64,000 nt of DNA. It comes from Streptomyces sp. SCUT-3. Its GTDB lineage: Bacteria > Actinomycetota > Actinomycetes > Streptomycetales > Streptomycetaceae. The first letter of the stretch is position 1. Every line of letters begins with the position of its first letter. Both the position numbers and the translations under genes were made by a program. Positions 1-9,917 of this stretch are shown here, one piece after another. Under the pieces are notes generated by a model. The model had not been told where the DNA came from, searched no databases, and was given only the letters and a program-made list of their open reading frames with translations. Location: the NCBI RefSeq assembly GCF_014083985.1, contig NZ_CP046907.1, positions 4,254,501-4,318,500 on the forward strand. The letters run 5' to 3'.

Positions 1-2
1 TC

Positions 3-893
3 GGGGCCGGCGGCTTCGGCAACTTCAGCGACATCATGGACGCCTTCTTCGGCCAGGCGACGCAGCGCGGCCCGCGCTCGCGCACCCGCCGCGGCCAGGA
101 CGCCATGATCCGCCTGGAGGTCGAGCTCGACGAGGCGGCCTTCGGCACCACCAAGGACATCCAGGTCGACACCGCCGTGGTGTGCACCACGTGCAGCGGC
201 GAGGGCGCGGCCCCGGGCACCTCCGCCCAGACCTGCGACATGTGCCGCGGCCGCGGCGAGGTCAGCCAGGTCACCCGGTCCTTCCTCGGGCAGGTCATGA
301 CCTCCCGGCCCTGCCCGCAGTGCCAGGGCTTCGGCACGGTCGTGCCCACCCCGTGCCCGGAGTGCGCGGGCGACGGCCGCATCCGCTCCCGCCGCACCCT
401 CACCGTCAAGATCCCGGCGGGCGTGGACAACGGCACCCGGATCCAGCTGGCCGGCGAGGGCGAGGTCGGCCCCGGCGGCGGCCCGGCCGGCGACCTGTAC
501 GTCGAGATCCAGGAACTGCCCCACCCGGTCTTCCAGCGGCGCGGCGACGACCTGCACTGCACGGTCACCATCCCGATGACCGCGGCGGCGCTGGGCACCA
601 AGTGCCCGCTGGAGACCCTGGACGGGCTGGAGGAGATCGACATCCGGCCCGGCACCCAGTCCGGCCAGTCCATCCCGCTGCACCAGCGCGGCGTCACCCA
701 CCTGCGGGGCGGGGGGCGCGGCGACCTCATCGTGCACGTCGAGGTGACCACCCCGACCAAGCTGGACGCGGAGCAGGAGGACCTGCTGCGCCGCCTGGCT
801 GCGCTGCGCGGGGAGGAGCGGCCCTCGGGCACCTTCGCCCCCGGCCAGCAGGGCCTGTTCTCCCGGCTGAAGGACGCCTTCAACGGCCGCTGA
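3..893 (+). CDS. dnaJ: Chaperone DnaJ (N-terminus outside window)
   Basis: This is the 3' part (296 residues visible) of a DnaJ/Hsp40 co-chaperone, which stimulates DnaK ATPase and delivers unfolded clients in the cytoplasm. The frame is open to the left edge, so the J-domain lies outside the window. Visible are the end of the Gly/Phe linker (GAGGFGNFSDIMDAFFG) and four zinc-binding CxxCxGxG repeats (CTTCSGEG, CDMCRGRG, CPQCQGFG, CPECAGDG). These are followed by the substrate-binding beta domains with the LPHPVFQRRGDDL stretch typical of DnaJ. Streptomyces carry two dnaJ genes. The neighbouring rsmE suggests the hrcA-linked dnaJ2 copy, but hrcA is not in the window. Confidence 0.95.
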   Translation, partial: GAGGFGNFSDIMDAFFGQATQRGPRSRTRRGQDAMIRLEVELDEAAFGTTKDIQVDTAVVCTTCSGEGAAPGTSAQTCDMCRGRGEVSQVTRSFLGQVMTSRPCPQCQGFGTVVPTPCPECAGDGRIRSRRTLTVKIPAGVDNGTRIQLAGEGEVGPGGGPAGDLYVEIQELPHPVFQRRGDDLHCTVTIPMTAAALGTKCPLETLDGLEEIDIRPGTQSGQSIPLHQRGVTHLRGGGRGDLIVHVEVTTPTKLDAEQEDLLRRLAALRGEERPSGTFAPGQQGLFSRLKDAFNGR

Positions 894-1130
894 CCCGGCC
901 GCGCAGCCCTGACGGCCGACCCGGCCGCGGGGCCGCAGGCCGGTCCGTCTCCGGTGCGCCCCGCCCCCGTCCGCCCGACCCGGCGGCGGGGGCGGGGCGC
1001 ACTGCTGCCGCCCTCCCGGCCCGTCCCGACCCCGGTCCCGTCCTGCCCCTGTTCCCGGTCCCGTTCCCGGTCCCGCTCCCCGTGCCCGCCCGGCTACGGA
1101 CCGGTTCCGGTGCCGTGGCACGATGGGTCC

Positions 1131-2300
1131 ATGCCCCTCGGCCCCCTCCTCCAGCACCCCGTCGTCCAGGCCCCGATGGCGGGCGGCGCCTCGCGGCCCG
1201 AACTCGCCGCCGCCGTCTGCGAGGCGGGCGGCCTCGGCTTCCTCGCCGGTGGCTACAAGAGTGCCGAGGCGGTGCAGGAGGAGGTCCGCGCGCTGCGTGC
1301 GCTGACCCCGCAGCCCTTCGGCGTCAACCTCTTCCTCCCGCAGAACCCCTCCACCGACCCTGCCGCGGTCGCCCTCTACGGCGAGCACCTGGCGGGTGAG
1401 GCCGCCTGGTACTCCACCCCGCTCGGCGACCCGAACCGGGGCGGGGACGACGAGTTCCACGCCAAGCTGACCCTGCTGGTGCGCGACCCGGTGCCGATGG
1501 TGAGCTTCACCTTCGGCTGCCCGACCCGGGAGATGCTGGACGCGCTGCGCGAGGTCGGCACCGTCACCGCGGTCACCGTGACCACGCCCGCCGAGGCCGT
1601 CGCAGCCGAGGCCGCCGGGGCGGACGTGCTGTGCGTCCAGGGGGTCGAGGCCGGCGGGCACCAGGGCACCCACCGCGACGACCCCGGGCAGGACGGGGCC
1701 GCGCTGGGACTGCTGGCGCTCCTGCCGCAGGTGCGCGAGGCGGTGGACCTGCCGATCGTGGCGGCGGGCGGCATCGTGCGCGGCTGCCAGATCGCCGCGG
1801 TCATGGCGGCCGGGGCGGACGCGGCCCAGCTGGGCACGGCCTTCCTGCCCTGCCCCGAGTCCGGCGCCCACCGGCTGCACAAGAAGGCCCTGACCGACCC
1901 GTCGTTCACCCACACCGAGCTGACCCGGGCGTTCTCCGGCCGCCCGGCCCGCGGGCTGGTCAACCGTTTCATGCGCGAGCACGGCCCCTACGCGCCCGCC
2001 GCCTACCCCCAGGTGCACCACCTGACGGCCGGGCTGCGCCGGGCCGCGGCCGCCGCCGGCGACGCCCAGGGGATGGCCCTGTGGGCCGGGCAGGGCCACC
2101 GGCTGGTCCGGGAGATGCCCGCGGGCGACCTCGTCCGGCTGCTCGTGGACGAACTGCACGAGGCGTGGACGCACCCGTACGGCACCGGGGCCCGGGAGCA
2201 GGCGGGCCCGCCCGGCACCACCCCCGGCACCACGACCCCTGTCACCACGACCCCCGGCGCCGCGGCCACCGCGGCGCCCGCGGACGGAGCCCTCGGATGA
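1131..2300 (+). CDS. Nitronate monooxygenase (2-nitropropane dioxygenase family)
   Basis: FMN-dependent TIM-barrel enzyme of about 389 residues that oxidises alkyl nitronates such as propionate-3-nitronate, a detoxification role. The N-terminus PLGPLLQHPVVQAPMAGG matches the family, as do GVEAGGHQG and the phosphate-binding PIVAAGGIVRG and GADAAQLGTAFL segments. An upstream in-frame ATG at 954 would add about 59 low-complexity Pro/Arg residues, so the ATG at 1131 was chosen because the family fold begins there. No strong ribosome site is visible. The C-terminus ends in a Thr/Pro/Ala-rich tail. The stop codon overlaps the start of rsmE (ATGA), so the two genes are translationally coupled. Confidence 0.85.
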   Translation: MPLGPLLQHPVVQAPMAGGASRPELAAAVCEAGGLGFLAGGYKSAEAVQEEVRALRALTPQPFGVNLFLPQNPSTDPAAVALYGEHLAGEAAWYSTPLGDPNRGGDDEFHAKLTLLVRDPVPMVSFTFGCPTREMLDALREVGTVTAVTVTTPAEAVAAEAAGADVLCVQGVEAGGHQGTHRDDPGQDGAALGLLALLPQVREAVDLPIVAAGGIVRGCQIAAVMAAGADAAQLGTAFLPCPESGAHRLHKKALTDPSFTHTELTRAFSGRPARGLVNRFMREHGPYAPAAYPQVHHLTAGLRRAAAAAGDAQGMALWAGQGHRLVREMPAGDLVRLLVDELHEAWTHPYGTGAREQAGPPGTTPGTTTPVTTTPGAAATAAPADGALG

Positions 2301-3046
2301 CCGCCCCCGTCTTCGTCGTCCCCACCGACGTCCTGGCCGCCGCCACCCCCGGCGCCCACCTCCTCCTGGACGGCCCGGAGGGTCGCCACGCGGTGTCCGT
2401 GCGGCGCCTCGGCCCGGGCGAGGAGATCGTGCTCTCCGACGGGGACGGCCGGGCGGCGTTCGGCCACGTCCACGCGGTGGAGGGCAAGGACCACCTGTAC
2501 GTCGAGGTCGAGGGCATCCGCTCCGACCCGGGGCCCAGCCCGCGCATCACCGTCGTCCAGGCGCTGCCGAAGGGCGACCGGGGCGAGCTGGCCGTGGAGA
2601 CGATGACCGAGACCGGTGTGGACCGCATCGTGCCCTGGGCGGCCTCGCGCTGCATCACCCAGTGGCGGGGCGAGCGCGGCCCGAAGGCGCTCGCCAAGTG
2701 GCGGGCCACCGCCCGCGAGGCCGGCAAGCAGTCGCGGCGCCTGCGCTTCCCCGACGTGGAGGAGCTGATGTCGACCCGGCAGGTGGCGCAGTTGCTCGCC
2801 TCCGCGTCCTTCGCCGCCGTGCTGCACGAGGAGGGCTCGCACGCCCTGGCCACCGCCGAGCTCCCCGCCGGGGGCGAGATCGTGCTGGTCGTCGGGCCCG
2901 AGGGAGGGGTGAGCCCGGAGGAGATCGAGGAGTTCCGGGCCGCGGGCGCCGCGCCGTACCGCCTGGGCGCCAGCGTCCTGCGCACCTCCACCGCCGGGGT
3001 CGCGGCGACCGCCCTGCTCCTGGCCCGCACCGGCCGCTGGAACTGA
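2297..3046 (+). CDS. rsmE: 16S rRNA m3U1498 methyltransferase RsmE
   Basis: A 249-residue SPOUT-class enzyme that methylates N3 of U1498 in 16S rRNA using S-adenosylmethionine. An N-terminal PUA-like domain (GRHAVSVRRLGPGEEI, about residues 25-45) is followed by the knotted SPOUT domain with VQALPKGDRGELAVETMTE, the VVGPEGGVSPEE motif and the C-terminal LGASVLRTSTAGVAA. All are hallmarks of RsmE. The start ATG overlaps the stop of the nitronate monooxygenase by four bases. This is the last left-flank housekeeping gene before the accessory region. Confidence 0.95.
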   Translation: MTAPVFVVPTDVLAAATPGAHLLLDGPEGRHAVSVRRLGPGEEIVLSDGDGRAAFGHVHAVEGKDHLYVEVEGIRSDPGPSPRITVVQALPKGDRGELAVETMTETGVDRIVPWAASRCITQWRGERGPKALAKWRATAREAGKQSRRLRFPDVEELMSTRQVAQLLASASFAAVLHEEGSHALATAELPAGGEIVLVVGPEGGVSPEEIEEFRAAGAAPYRLGASVLRTSTAGVAATALLLARTGRWN

Positions 3047-3124
3047 CACCCGCCCCCGCCCCTCCCTCCGTCCCTCCCCCCAACTGCACCCCTTTCCGGG
3101 GGCGCCGTGCCGCGTCGGCGACGA

Positions 3125-3151
3125 GCCGGACGCGGCGTCGGCGTGTCCGGC
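3125..3151. terminator. Candidate hairpin downstream of rsmE
   Basis: A perfect 7-bp inverted repeat (GCCGGAC / GTCCGGC) with a 13-base loop lies about 80 bases after the rsmE stop. A short T-run follows some 30 bases later (around 3184-3191). It could terminate the rsmE transcript. The region 3165-3240 is unusually AT-rich and may also hold the promoter of the betaine operon, but I cannot assign clear -35/-10 boxes. Confidence 0.4.
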
Positions 3152-3317
3152 GCGGCCCCTCCGGCGCGCTGGCCGGTTTGTGCGTTTTTCTGTGTTATTG
3201 CTGGTGACCCCCGCCACATCCTGCGGGAAATTGTGCATACGTCTCCGCTTCCCGGGCACGGCTCGCCTTCGCTGCCAATGGCAGAGAGTCACCGAACAGC
3301 CAGGAAGGCGACACGCA

Positions 3318-4820
3318 GTGTCAACAGTCGAGAGCATTCATGTGGACGGGGTCTGGAAGCAGGCCGCGTCCGGAGGGACGAGGGAGGTCGTCGACCCTGC
3401 GGACACCGAGGTGATCGCCGTCGTCGCCGAAGGGGGCGCGGAGGACGTCGACGCGGCCGTGGCCGCGGCCTGCCGCGCCTTCGACACCGGCCCGTGGCCC
3501 CGCACCCCCGCCGCGGAGCGCGCCGCGCTGCTGCACCGCACCGCGGACCTGCTGCGGCGCGACCGCGAGGAGATCGCGCTGGTCGAGAGCCGCGACACCG
3601 GCAAGACCCTCGAGGAGGGCCGGGTCGACGTGGACTGCGTCGCCGACGCCTTCCGGTACTTCGCCGACCTGGTCGCCGGGGAGCCCGCCGGACGCGTGGT
3701 GGACGCGGGCACCCCGGAGGTGCACAGCGTCGTCGTGCACGAGCCGGTGGGCGTGTGCGCGCTGATCACCCCCTGGAACTACCCGCTGCTCCAGGCCAGT
3801 TGGAAGATCGCCCCGGCGCTCGCCGCCGGCAACACCTTCGTCGTCAAGCCCAGCGAGGTCACCCCGCTGTCCACGCTCCGCCTGGTCGCGCTGCTGGCCG
3901 AGGCGGGTCTGCCCGCCGGCGTGGCCAACGTGGTCACCGGCGCGGGCGACCCCGTCGGCGCCCGCATGAGCGAGCACCCGGACGTCGACCTGGTCTCCTT
4001 CACCGGCGGCCTGGCCTCCGGCACCAAGGTGATGGCCGCCGCGGCCGCCGGGGTGAAGAAGGTCGCCCTGGAGCTGGGCGGCAAGAACCCCAACGTGGTC
4101 TTCGCCGACGCCTGCGCCACCGACGAGGGCTTCGACACCGCCGTCGACCAGGCGCTGAACGCGGCATTCATGCACAGCGGCCAGGTCTGCTCGGCCGGCA
4201 GCCGCCTGATCGTCGAGGAGTCCGTGCGCGAGCGGTTCGTCACCGAACTCGCCCGCCGCGCCGACCTGGTCCGGCTCGGCCGCGGCACCGCCGACGGCGT
4301 CGAGTGCGGCCCGCTGGTGTCCGCGCAGCAGCTCGCCCGCACCGAGGAGTACGTGGCCTCCGCCCTGGCCGAGGGAGCCGTGCTGCGCTGCGGCGGCACC
4401 CGGCCCGAGCCGGACGCCGACCGCCCCGCGGCCGGCTACTTCTACCGGCCGACCGTCCTGGACCACTGCGACCGCACGATGCGCGTCGTCCGCGAGGAGG
4501 TCTTCGGCCCGGTCCTGACCGTGGAGACCTTCCGCACCGAGGACGAGGCCGTCGCCCTGGCCAACGACACCGAGTACGGCCTGGCCGGCGCGGTGTGGAC
4601 GTCGGACGCCGGGCGCGCCCGGCGGGTGGCCGGCCTGCTGCGCCACGGCACCGTGTGGATCAACGACTTCCACCCCTACCTGCCGCAGGCGGAGTGGGGC
4701 GGCTTCGGCAAGTCCGGCATCGGCCGGGAGCTGGGCCCCTCCGGACTCGACGAGTACCGGGAGGCCAAGCACGTCTACCAGAACCTGAACCCGCGGCCCG
4801 TCCGCTGGTTCCGCGGCTGA
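3318..4820 (+). CDS. betB: Betaine aldehyde dehydrogenase family enzyme
   Basis: NAD(P)-dependent aldehyde dehydrogenase of 500 residues, predicted to oxidise betaine aldehyde to glycine betaine. The catalytic glutamate lies in ALELGGKNPNVVF and the nucleophilic cysteine in SGQVCSAGSR. The N-terminal substrate entry PWNYPLLQASWKIAPALAAG and the C-terminal EEVFGPVLTVE and GGFGKSGIGRELG are canonical for the family. The GTG start at 3318 follows an AAGG site. An upstream ATG at 3180 would add about 46 unconserved residues. Context assigns the substrate: the next gene is a choline dehydrogenase-like GMC enzyme, followed by a glycine-betaine ABC transporter. A GABA- or 4-aminobutyraldehyde-type substrate remains possible from sequence alone. 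Confidence 0.85.
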   Translation: MSTVESIHVDGVWKQAASGGTREVVDPADTEVIAVVAEGGAEDVDAAVAAACRAFDTGPWPRTPAAERAALLHRTADLLRRDREEIALVESRDTGKTLEEGRVDVDCVADAFRYFADLVAGEPAGRVVDAGTPEVHSVVVHEPVGVCALITPWNYPLLQASWKIAPALAAGNTFVVKPSEVTPLSTLRLVALLAEAGLPAGVANVVTGAGDPVGARMSEHPDVDLVSFTGGLASGTKVMAAAAAGVKKVALELGGKNPNVVFADACATDEGFDTAVDQALNAAFMHSGQVCSAGSRLIVEESVRERFVTELARRADLVRLGRGTADGVECGPLVSAQQLARTEEYVASALAEGAVLRCGGTRPEPDADRPAAGYFYRPTVLDHCDRTMRVVREEVFGPVLTVETFRTEDEAVALANDTEYGLAGAVWTSDAGRARRVAGLLRHGTVWINDFHPYLPQAEWGGFGKSGIGRELGPSGLDEYREAKHVYQNLNPRPVRWFRG

Positions 4821-4854
4821 ACCCCGCGGAACCGGCGGCCGCAGGGACCGCACC

Positions 4855-4909
4855 GCAGGAAGCAGGAAGCAGGAAGCAGGAAGCAGGAAGCAGGAAGCAG
4901 GAAGCAGGA
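4855..4909. repeat. Heptanucleotide tandem repeat GCAGGAA, about 7.9 copies
   Basis: Seven perfect copies of GCAGGAA run from 4855 to 4903, followed by six bases of an eighth. The array lies in the 249-base gap between the betaine aldehyde dehydrogenase and choline dehydrogenase genes. It is purine-rich on the + strand and contains repeated AGGA cores that resemble ribosome sites, but no start codon follows closely. Such a short perfect array could vary in copy number by slippage. Confidence 0.95.
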
Positions 4910-5069
4910 CACCGGACGCCGGTGCCAGCGCACGGACGTCCGGCCGCCGCACAGCCCCGGGCCGTCCAGCTCCGGGCCGCACCGTCCCGGGCCCGGCCGC
5001 CCTGCGCCGCACAGCCCTGTACCGGGCCGCCGTACCGGCCCGCAGAAGATCACGAGGAGCGCTACCCCC

Positions 5070-6614
5070 ATGCCCGTACCTGACACCTACGACTACGTCG
5101 TCGTCGGCGGCGGCACCGCAGGATCGGTGATCGCCTCCCGGCTCACCGAGGACCCGGACGTCACCGTCGCCGTCATCGAGGGAGGACCGTCCGACGTCGA
5201 CCGGCCCGAGGTGCTCACCCTGCGCCGCTGGCTCGGCCTGCTCGGCGGGGAACTCGACTACGACTACCCGACCACCGAGCAGCCGCGCGGCAACTCCCAC
5301 ATCCGGCACAGCCGCGCCCGCGTGCTCGGCGGCTGCTCCTCGCACAACACCCTGATCAGCTTCCGGCCCCTGCCGTCGGACTGGGACGAGTGGGCCGGTG
5401 CGGGCGCGAAGGGCTGGGACGCCGCCTCCATGGACCCCTACTTCGACCGCCTGCTGAACAACATCGTCCCGGTCGACGAGAAGGACCGGAACGCCGTCGC
5501 CCGCGACTTCGTCGACGCCGCGGCGAAGGCCCTGGGCGTCCCCCGCGTGGAGGGGTTCAACAAGGCCCCCTTCCACGAGGGCGCGGGCTTCTTCGACCTG
5601 GCCTACCACCCGGAGGACAACAAGCGCTCCTCCGCCTCCGTGGCCTACCTGCACCCCTTCCTGGACCGCCCCAACCTGCACCTGATGCTGGAGACCTGGG
5701 CGTACCGGCTGGAGCTGGAGGGCGACCGGGCGACCGGGGTGCGGGTGCGCAGCGCCGACGGCGCGGAGAAGCTGGTCGCCGCGGCCCGCGAGGTCGTCCT
5801 GTGCGCCGGGGCCGTGGACACCCCGCGCCTGCTGCTGCACTCCGGCGTCGGCCCGGCCGCCGACCTGTCGGCCCTGGGCATCGACGTGCGCCACGACCTG
5901 CCGGGTGTCGGCGAGAACCTCCTGGACCACCCCGAGTCGGTGATCGTCTGGGAGACCGACGGGCCCATCCCGGACAACTCGGCGATGGACTCCGACGCGG
6001 GCCTGTTCGTGCGCCGCGACCCCGCTTCGCCCGGGCCCGACCTGATGTTCCACTTCTACCAGATCCCGTTCACCGACAACCCCGAACGGCTGGGCTACGA
6101 AAGGCCCGAGCACGGGGTGTCGATGACCCCGAACATCCCCAAGCCGCGCAGCCGCGGACGGCTCTACCTCACCAGCGCCGACCCGTCGGTCAAACCCGCC
6201 CTGGACTTCCGGTACTTCACCGACGAGGACGACTACGACGCGCGCACCCTCGTCGACGGGATCAGGCTGGCCCGCGAGATCGCGGCGACCGAGCCGCTGG
6301 CCGGCTGGCTCACGCGCGAGGTGTGCCCCGGCCCGCAGGTCACCACCGACGAGGAGATCAGCGAGTACGCGCGCCGCGCCGCGCACACCGTCTACCACCC
6401 CGCCGGCACCTGCCGGATGGGCGCCGCGGACGACGAACTGGCCGTCGTGGACCCGGAACTGAGGGTCCGCGGGCTGGACGGCGTCAGCATCGCCGACGCG
6501 TCCGTGTTCCCCACCATGACCGCCGTCAACCCCATGGTCGCCGTCCTGATGCTGGGGGAGAAGGCGGCCGAACTGCTCCGAACCCGACCCCGCACCGGAG
6601 GAGACGCCCGATGA
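5070..6614 (+). CDS. betA: Choline dehydrogenase-like GMC oxidoreductase
   Basis: FAD-dependent GMC-family enzyme of 514 residues, expected to oxidise choline to betaine aldehyde. The N-terminal dinucleotide-binding motif is [19 protein letters not shown]. The GMC signature region is [14 protein letters not shown], the second signature is [20 protein letters not shown], and the C-terminal active-site region is [15 protein letters not shown] followed by [17 protein letters not shown]. The ATG is preceded by GAGGAG (around 5055). The downstream ABC-transporter gene overlaps its stop by four bases. Substrate specificity is inferred from the aldehyde dehydrogenase upstream and the betaine importer downstream. 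Confidence 0.85.
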   Translation: MPVPDTYDYVVVGGGTAGSVIASRLTEDPDVTVAVIEGGPSDVDRPEVLTLRRWLGLLGGELDYDYPTTEQPRGNSHIRHSRARVLGGCSSHNTLISFRPLPSDWDEWAGAGAKGWDAASMDPYFDRLLNNIVPVDEKDRNAVARDFVDAAAKALGVPRVEGFNKAPFHEGAGFFDLAYHPEDNKRSSASVAYLHPFLDRPNLHLMLETWAYRLELEGDRATGVRVRSADGAEKLVAAAREVVLCAGAVDTPRLLLHSGVGPAADLSALGIDVRHDLPGVGENLLDHPESVIVWETDGPIPDNSAMDSDAGLFVRRDPASPGPDLMFHFYQIPFTDNPERLGYERPEHGVSMTPNIPKPRSRGRLYLTSADPSVKPALDFRYFTDEDDYDARTLVDGIRLAREIAATEPLAGWLTREVCPGPQVTTDEEISEYARRAAHTVYHPAGTCRMGAADDELAVVDPELRVRGLDGVSIADASVFPTMTAVNPMVAVLMLGEKAAELLRTRPRTGGDAR

Positions 6615-7756
6615 CCACCACCGCACCCGTGCCCGCACCCGCGCCCGCGACACCCGGCGGGAAGAACCGGCCGGGGGACGCGCCCGCGCCCGTGTTCTCC
6701 GTCCGCAACCTGTGGAAGGTCTTCGGCCCGAAGGCCGAGCGGATCCCCGGCAGCGAGGCGGCCGGCCTGTCCGCCGCCGAACTGCGCGAACGCACCGGCT
6801 GCACCGCCGCCGTGCGCGACGTCTCCTTCGACGTCCACCCCGGCGAGGTCTTCGTCGTCATGGGCCTGTCCGGCTCCGGCAAGTCCACGCTGGTGCGCTG
6901 CCTGACCCGGCTGATCGAGCCGACCAGCGGCTCCCTGTCCATCGACGGCGAGGACGTCCTGGGCATGGACCGCTCCCGGCTGCGCGAACTGCGCCGCCGC
7001 CGCGCAGCCATGGTCTTCCAGCACTTCGGCCTCCTGCCGCACCGCACGGTCGTCGACAACATCGCCTACGGGCTGGAGATCCAGGGTGTGGGCCGCGCCG
7101 AACGCCGCCGCCGGGCCGCCGAGATGCTGGAGAAGGTCGGCCTCGCCGGCATGGGGCGCCGCCGCCCCGCCCAGCTCTCCGGAGGCCAGCAGCAGCGCGT
7201 CGGCCTCGCCCGCGCCCTCGCCTGCGACCCCGAGGTGCTGCTGTTCGACGAGCCGTTCAGCGCCCTCGACCCGATCGTCCGCCGCGACATGCAGGACGAG
7301 GTCGTCCGCCTGCACCGCGAGGAGGGACGCACCATGGTCTTCATCACCCACGACCTGTCCGAGGCGCTGCGCCTGGGCGACCGGATCGCGCTGATGCGCG
7401 ACGGCCGCATCGTGCAGCTCGGCATCCCCGAGGAGATCGTGGGCTCCCCGGCCGACGACTACGTGCGCGACTTCGTCCGCGACGTCCCCCGCGAGCAGGT
7501 CGTCACCGCCCGCACCGCCATGCGGCCCGCCCGCGGCGACGAGGCGGAGTCCTCCGGCCCCGCGGTCTCCCCGGACGCCACCGTCGCCTCCGTCATCGAG
7601 GCGGTCGCCCGCACCGGCGGCCCGGCCAGGGTGATGGACGGCCGCAGGTGCCTGGGCGTCGTCGACCAGCAGCGGCTGCTCGCCGTCGTCGCGGGAATCA
7701 CCCCCGACGCCGCCCCCGCCGCCCCTGCGGCCCCCGGCACTGCGGAGGCCGCGTGA
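6611..7756 (+). CDS. proV: Glycine betaine/proline ABC transporter, ATP-binding protein
   Basis: Cytoplasmic ATPase of 381 residues powering quaternary-amine uptake. It shows Walker [10 protein letters not shown], the Q-loop region [13 protein letters not shown], signature LSGGQQQRV, Walker [13 protein letters not shown] and the switch His in FITHDLSEA. The N-terminal [15 protein letters not shown] is typical of ProV/OpuAA. The C-terminus after the ATPase core is short and keeps only a CBS-like remnant ([19 protein letters not shown]), whereas many OpuAA proteins have tandem CBS domains that sense ionic strength. The ATG overlaps the betA stop, and the stop overlaps the next GTG, so translation is coupled through the operon. 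Confidence 0.92.
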   Translation: MTTTAPVPAPAPATPGGKNRPGDAPAPVFSVRNLWKVFGPKAERIPGSEAAGLSAAELRERTGCTAAVRDVSFDVHPGEVFVVMGLSGSGKSTLVRCLTRLIEPTSGSLSIDGEDVLGMDRSRLRELRRRRAAMVFQHFGLLPHRTVVDNIAYGLEIQGVGRAERRRRAAEMLEKVGLAGMGRRRPAQLSGGQQQRVGLARALACDPEVLLFDEPFSALDPIVRRDMQDEVVRLHREEGRTMVFITHDLSEALRLGDRIALMRDGRIVQLGIPEEIVGSPADDYVRDFVRDVPREQVVTARTAMRPARGDEAESSGPAVSPDATVASVIEAVARTGGPARVMDGRRCLGVVDQQRLLAVVAGITPDAAPAAPAAPGTAEAA

Positions 7757-9843
7757 GTACCGCCACCGCCGCGCCGACGGACGACTCCCGCACCGGCACC
7801 ACCCGCAACGCCGTCGGCGCCGGCACCGCCCGCGGGCCCGCCCGGCCCGCTGCCCCCGCCCCCCTGGCCCCGCCCCCGGCCGTCGGCCGCCTGCGGCGCG
7901 CCCTCGACCCGGGGACGGCCCGCGGCAAGCTCGCCCGGCTCGCCCTGGCCGCCGTCGTCCCGGTGGCGGTCGCCGCCGTCCTGTGGGGCAGCGGCACCTG
8001 GCCGGCCGCGCTCACCGTCGACGCCACGGCGCCGCTGGACCGGGTCAGCGACTGGATCGTGGACAACCGCGAGACCCACTGGGTCTTCCTGTACGTCCTG
8101 CTGCACTGGAGCAACACGGCGATCGACGCGATCGACGGCGTCTACCTGCTGCTGCGCTGGCTGGGATGGGCCGGGACGGGCACGGCCGCCGTGCTGCTGT
8201 CCTGGCGCGCCGCGGGCGGGGGCCGCCGGGGGCTGCGGGTGGCCGTCACCACCGCCGCGGTGTTCGCGGCCTGCGGACTGCTGGGCATGTGGGAACCCAC
8301 CATGGTCACCCTCGCCCTGATGGCGGTCTCGGTCGCCGCCGCCGCCGTCCTCGGCGTGCTGCTGGGCCTGGCCGCCGGACTGTCCGACCGCGTCCACCGC
8401 GCGCTGCGGCCGGTCCTGGACACCATGCAGGTGCTGCCGGCCTTCGCCTACCTCCTGCCGTTCGTGCTGGTCTTCGGCATCGGCAGCCCGGCCGCCCTGT
8501 TCTCCACCGTCATCTACGCCGCCCCGCCGATGGCCCGGCTCACCGCCATGGGCCTGCGCGGCGCCGACCCCGGCGTGCTGGAGGCGTCCGCCTCGCTGGG
8601 CGCGAGCCGCCTGCAGCGCCTGCGCACCGCCCGGCTGCCGCTGGCCCGCGCCGAGATCCTCCTCGGCCTGAACCAGACCATCATGATGGCGCTGTCCATG
8701 GTCGTCATCGCCTCCGTGATCGGCGCGGGCGGCCTGGGCGACGAGGTCTACCAGGCCCTGGCCACCGTCGACGTCGGCCGCGCACTGGCCGCCGGCATCC
8801 CGATCGTGCTGCTCGCGGTGTGGCTGGACCGCACGACCGCCGCCGCGGGGGAGCGGCTGGACGACCCCGTCCGCGCCGACGGCTTTGGCCCGCTGCGCAC
8901 GTGGGCCGCCCGGGCCGCGGCGCCCGCCGCCGTCGCGGCAGCCGTCACCGCGGCCCTCGCCGCCCGGGCCGCCGGGGCGACGGCCTGGCCCGAGGGCTGG
9001 ACCGTGGCGATCGCCCGGCCGGTCAACCTGGCCAAGGACTGGATCGTCGCCAACCTCTCCGAGGGCGTCCCCGTGGTCGGCGGCACCCTGGTGTGGGCGG
9101 GCAACTTCACCGAGTGGCTGCTCAACCCGCTGCGCGACGGGCTGCAGGCCATGCCCTGGTGGTCGGTGCTGCTGCTGGTCGCGGCCCTCGCACGGCTGGT
9201 CGGCACCTGGCGCACCGCCGCCACCGCCACCGCCGCCATGGCGGCGGTCGGCGTCCTCGGCGTGTGGGGCAGGTCCCTCAACACCCTCTCCCAGGTCCTG
9301 GCCGGCCTGGCCGTCACCCTGCTGCTCGGCATCGCCGTCGGCATCCTCGCCGCCCGCGTCCGATGGGTGGAGCGGGCCCTGCGCCCGGTGCTCGACACCT
9401 TGCAGACGATGCCGCAGTTCGTCTACCTGATCCCCGTGGTGGCGCTGTTCAACGTCGGACGGGCCGCCGCCGTGGCCGCCGCCGTGGTCTACGCACTGCC
9501 CGCCGTCGTCCGCATCACCACCCAGGGCCTGCGGCAGGTCGACCCGGCCGCCATGGAGGCCGCCCGGTCCTTGGGCGCCACCGGGGTGCAGCAACTGCGC
9601 CAGGTCCAGCTGCCGCTGGCCCGGCCGGCGCTGCTGCTCGCCGTCAACCAGGGCGTCGTCCTGGTCCTGGCCGTCGTCATCATCGGCGGCATGGTCGGCG
9701 GCGGGGCGCTCGGCTACGACGTGGTCAAGGGCCTGTCCCGCGGCGACCTCGGCCTCGGCCTGGTGGCCGGCACGGCCATCGTCTGCCTCGGCCTGGTCCT
9801 GGACCGGGTCACCCAGCCCGCCGGCGCGAGGACGAAGCAGTGA
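7753..9843 (+). CDS. proW: Glycine betaine ABC transporter permease, fused duplicate
   Basis: A 696-residue inner-membrane permease made of two ProW-like units in one chain. Each unit has its own periplasm-facing amphipathic segment ([13 protein letters not shown] and [13 protein letters not shown]), a set of membrane helices and an EAA loop. The first EAA loop is [20 protein letters not shown] and the second is [20 protein letters not shown]. Ordinary ProW/OpuAB permeases are about 280-330 residues and form homodimers. Here the dimer appears covalently fused and the halves have diverged. The GTG start overlaps the ATPase stop (GTGA). The N-terminal ~60 residues are Ala/Pro/Thr-rich and cytoplasmic. 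Confidence 0.92.
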   Translation: MSTATAAPTDDSRTGTTRNAVGAGTARGPARPAAPAPLAPPPAVGRLRRALDPGTARGKLARLALAAVVPVAVAAVLWGSGTWPAALTVDATAPLDRVSDWIVDNRETHWVFLYVLLHWSNTAIDAIDGVYLLLRWLGWAGTGTAAVLLSWRAAGGGRRGLRVAVTTAAVFAACGLLGMWEPTMVTLALMAVSVAAAAVLGVLLGLAAGLSDRVHRALRPVLDTMQVLPAFAYLLPFVLVFGIGSPAALFSTVIYAAPPMARLTAMGLRGADPGVLEASASLGASRLQRLRTARLPLARAEILLGLNQTIMMALSMVVIASVIGAGGLGDEVYQALATVDVGRALAAGIPIVLLAVWLDRTTAAAGERLDDPVRADGFGPLRTWAARAAAPAAVAAAVTAALAARAAGATAWPEGWTVAIARPVNLAKDWIVANLSEGVPVVGGTLVWAGNFTEWLLNPLRDGLQAMPWWSVLLLVAALARLVGTWRTAATATAAMAAVGVLGVWGRSLNTLSQVLAGLAVTLLLGIAVGILAARVRWVERALRPVLDTLQTMPQFVYLIPVVALFNVGRAAAVAAAVVYALPAVVRITTQGLRQVDPAAMEAARSLGATGVQQLRQVQLPLARPALLLAVNQGVVLVLAVVIIGGMVGGGALGYDVVKGLSRGDLGLGLVAGTAIVCLGLVLDRVTQPAGARTKQ

Positions 9844-9917
9844 CCCCGAACCCGAAGCCGGCCCCGAAGCCGAACCCGATTCCGGCCCCTGCCGCGACCA
9901 GAAGGAGCACCCCTCCC

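Noticed and set aside
4855-4909. CRISPR-like array
   Set aside because: The 7-bp units are directly abutting with no spacers.
3321-6653. 1,110-codon open frame on the minus strand
   Set aside because: It is antisense to the betB and betA genes, has no recognisable motifs, and reflects the lack of stops in GC-rich complementary frames. The same applies to the minus-strand frames at 10996-14460, 7459-9594 and 36014-38473.
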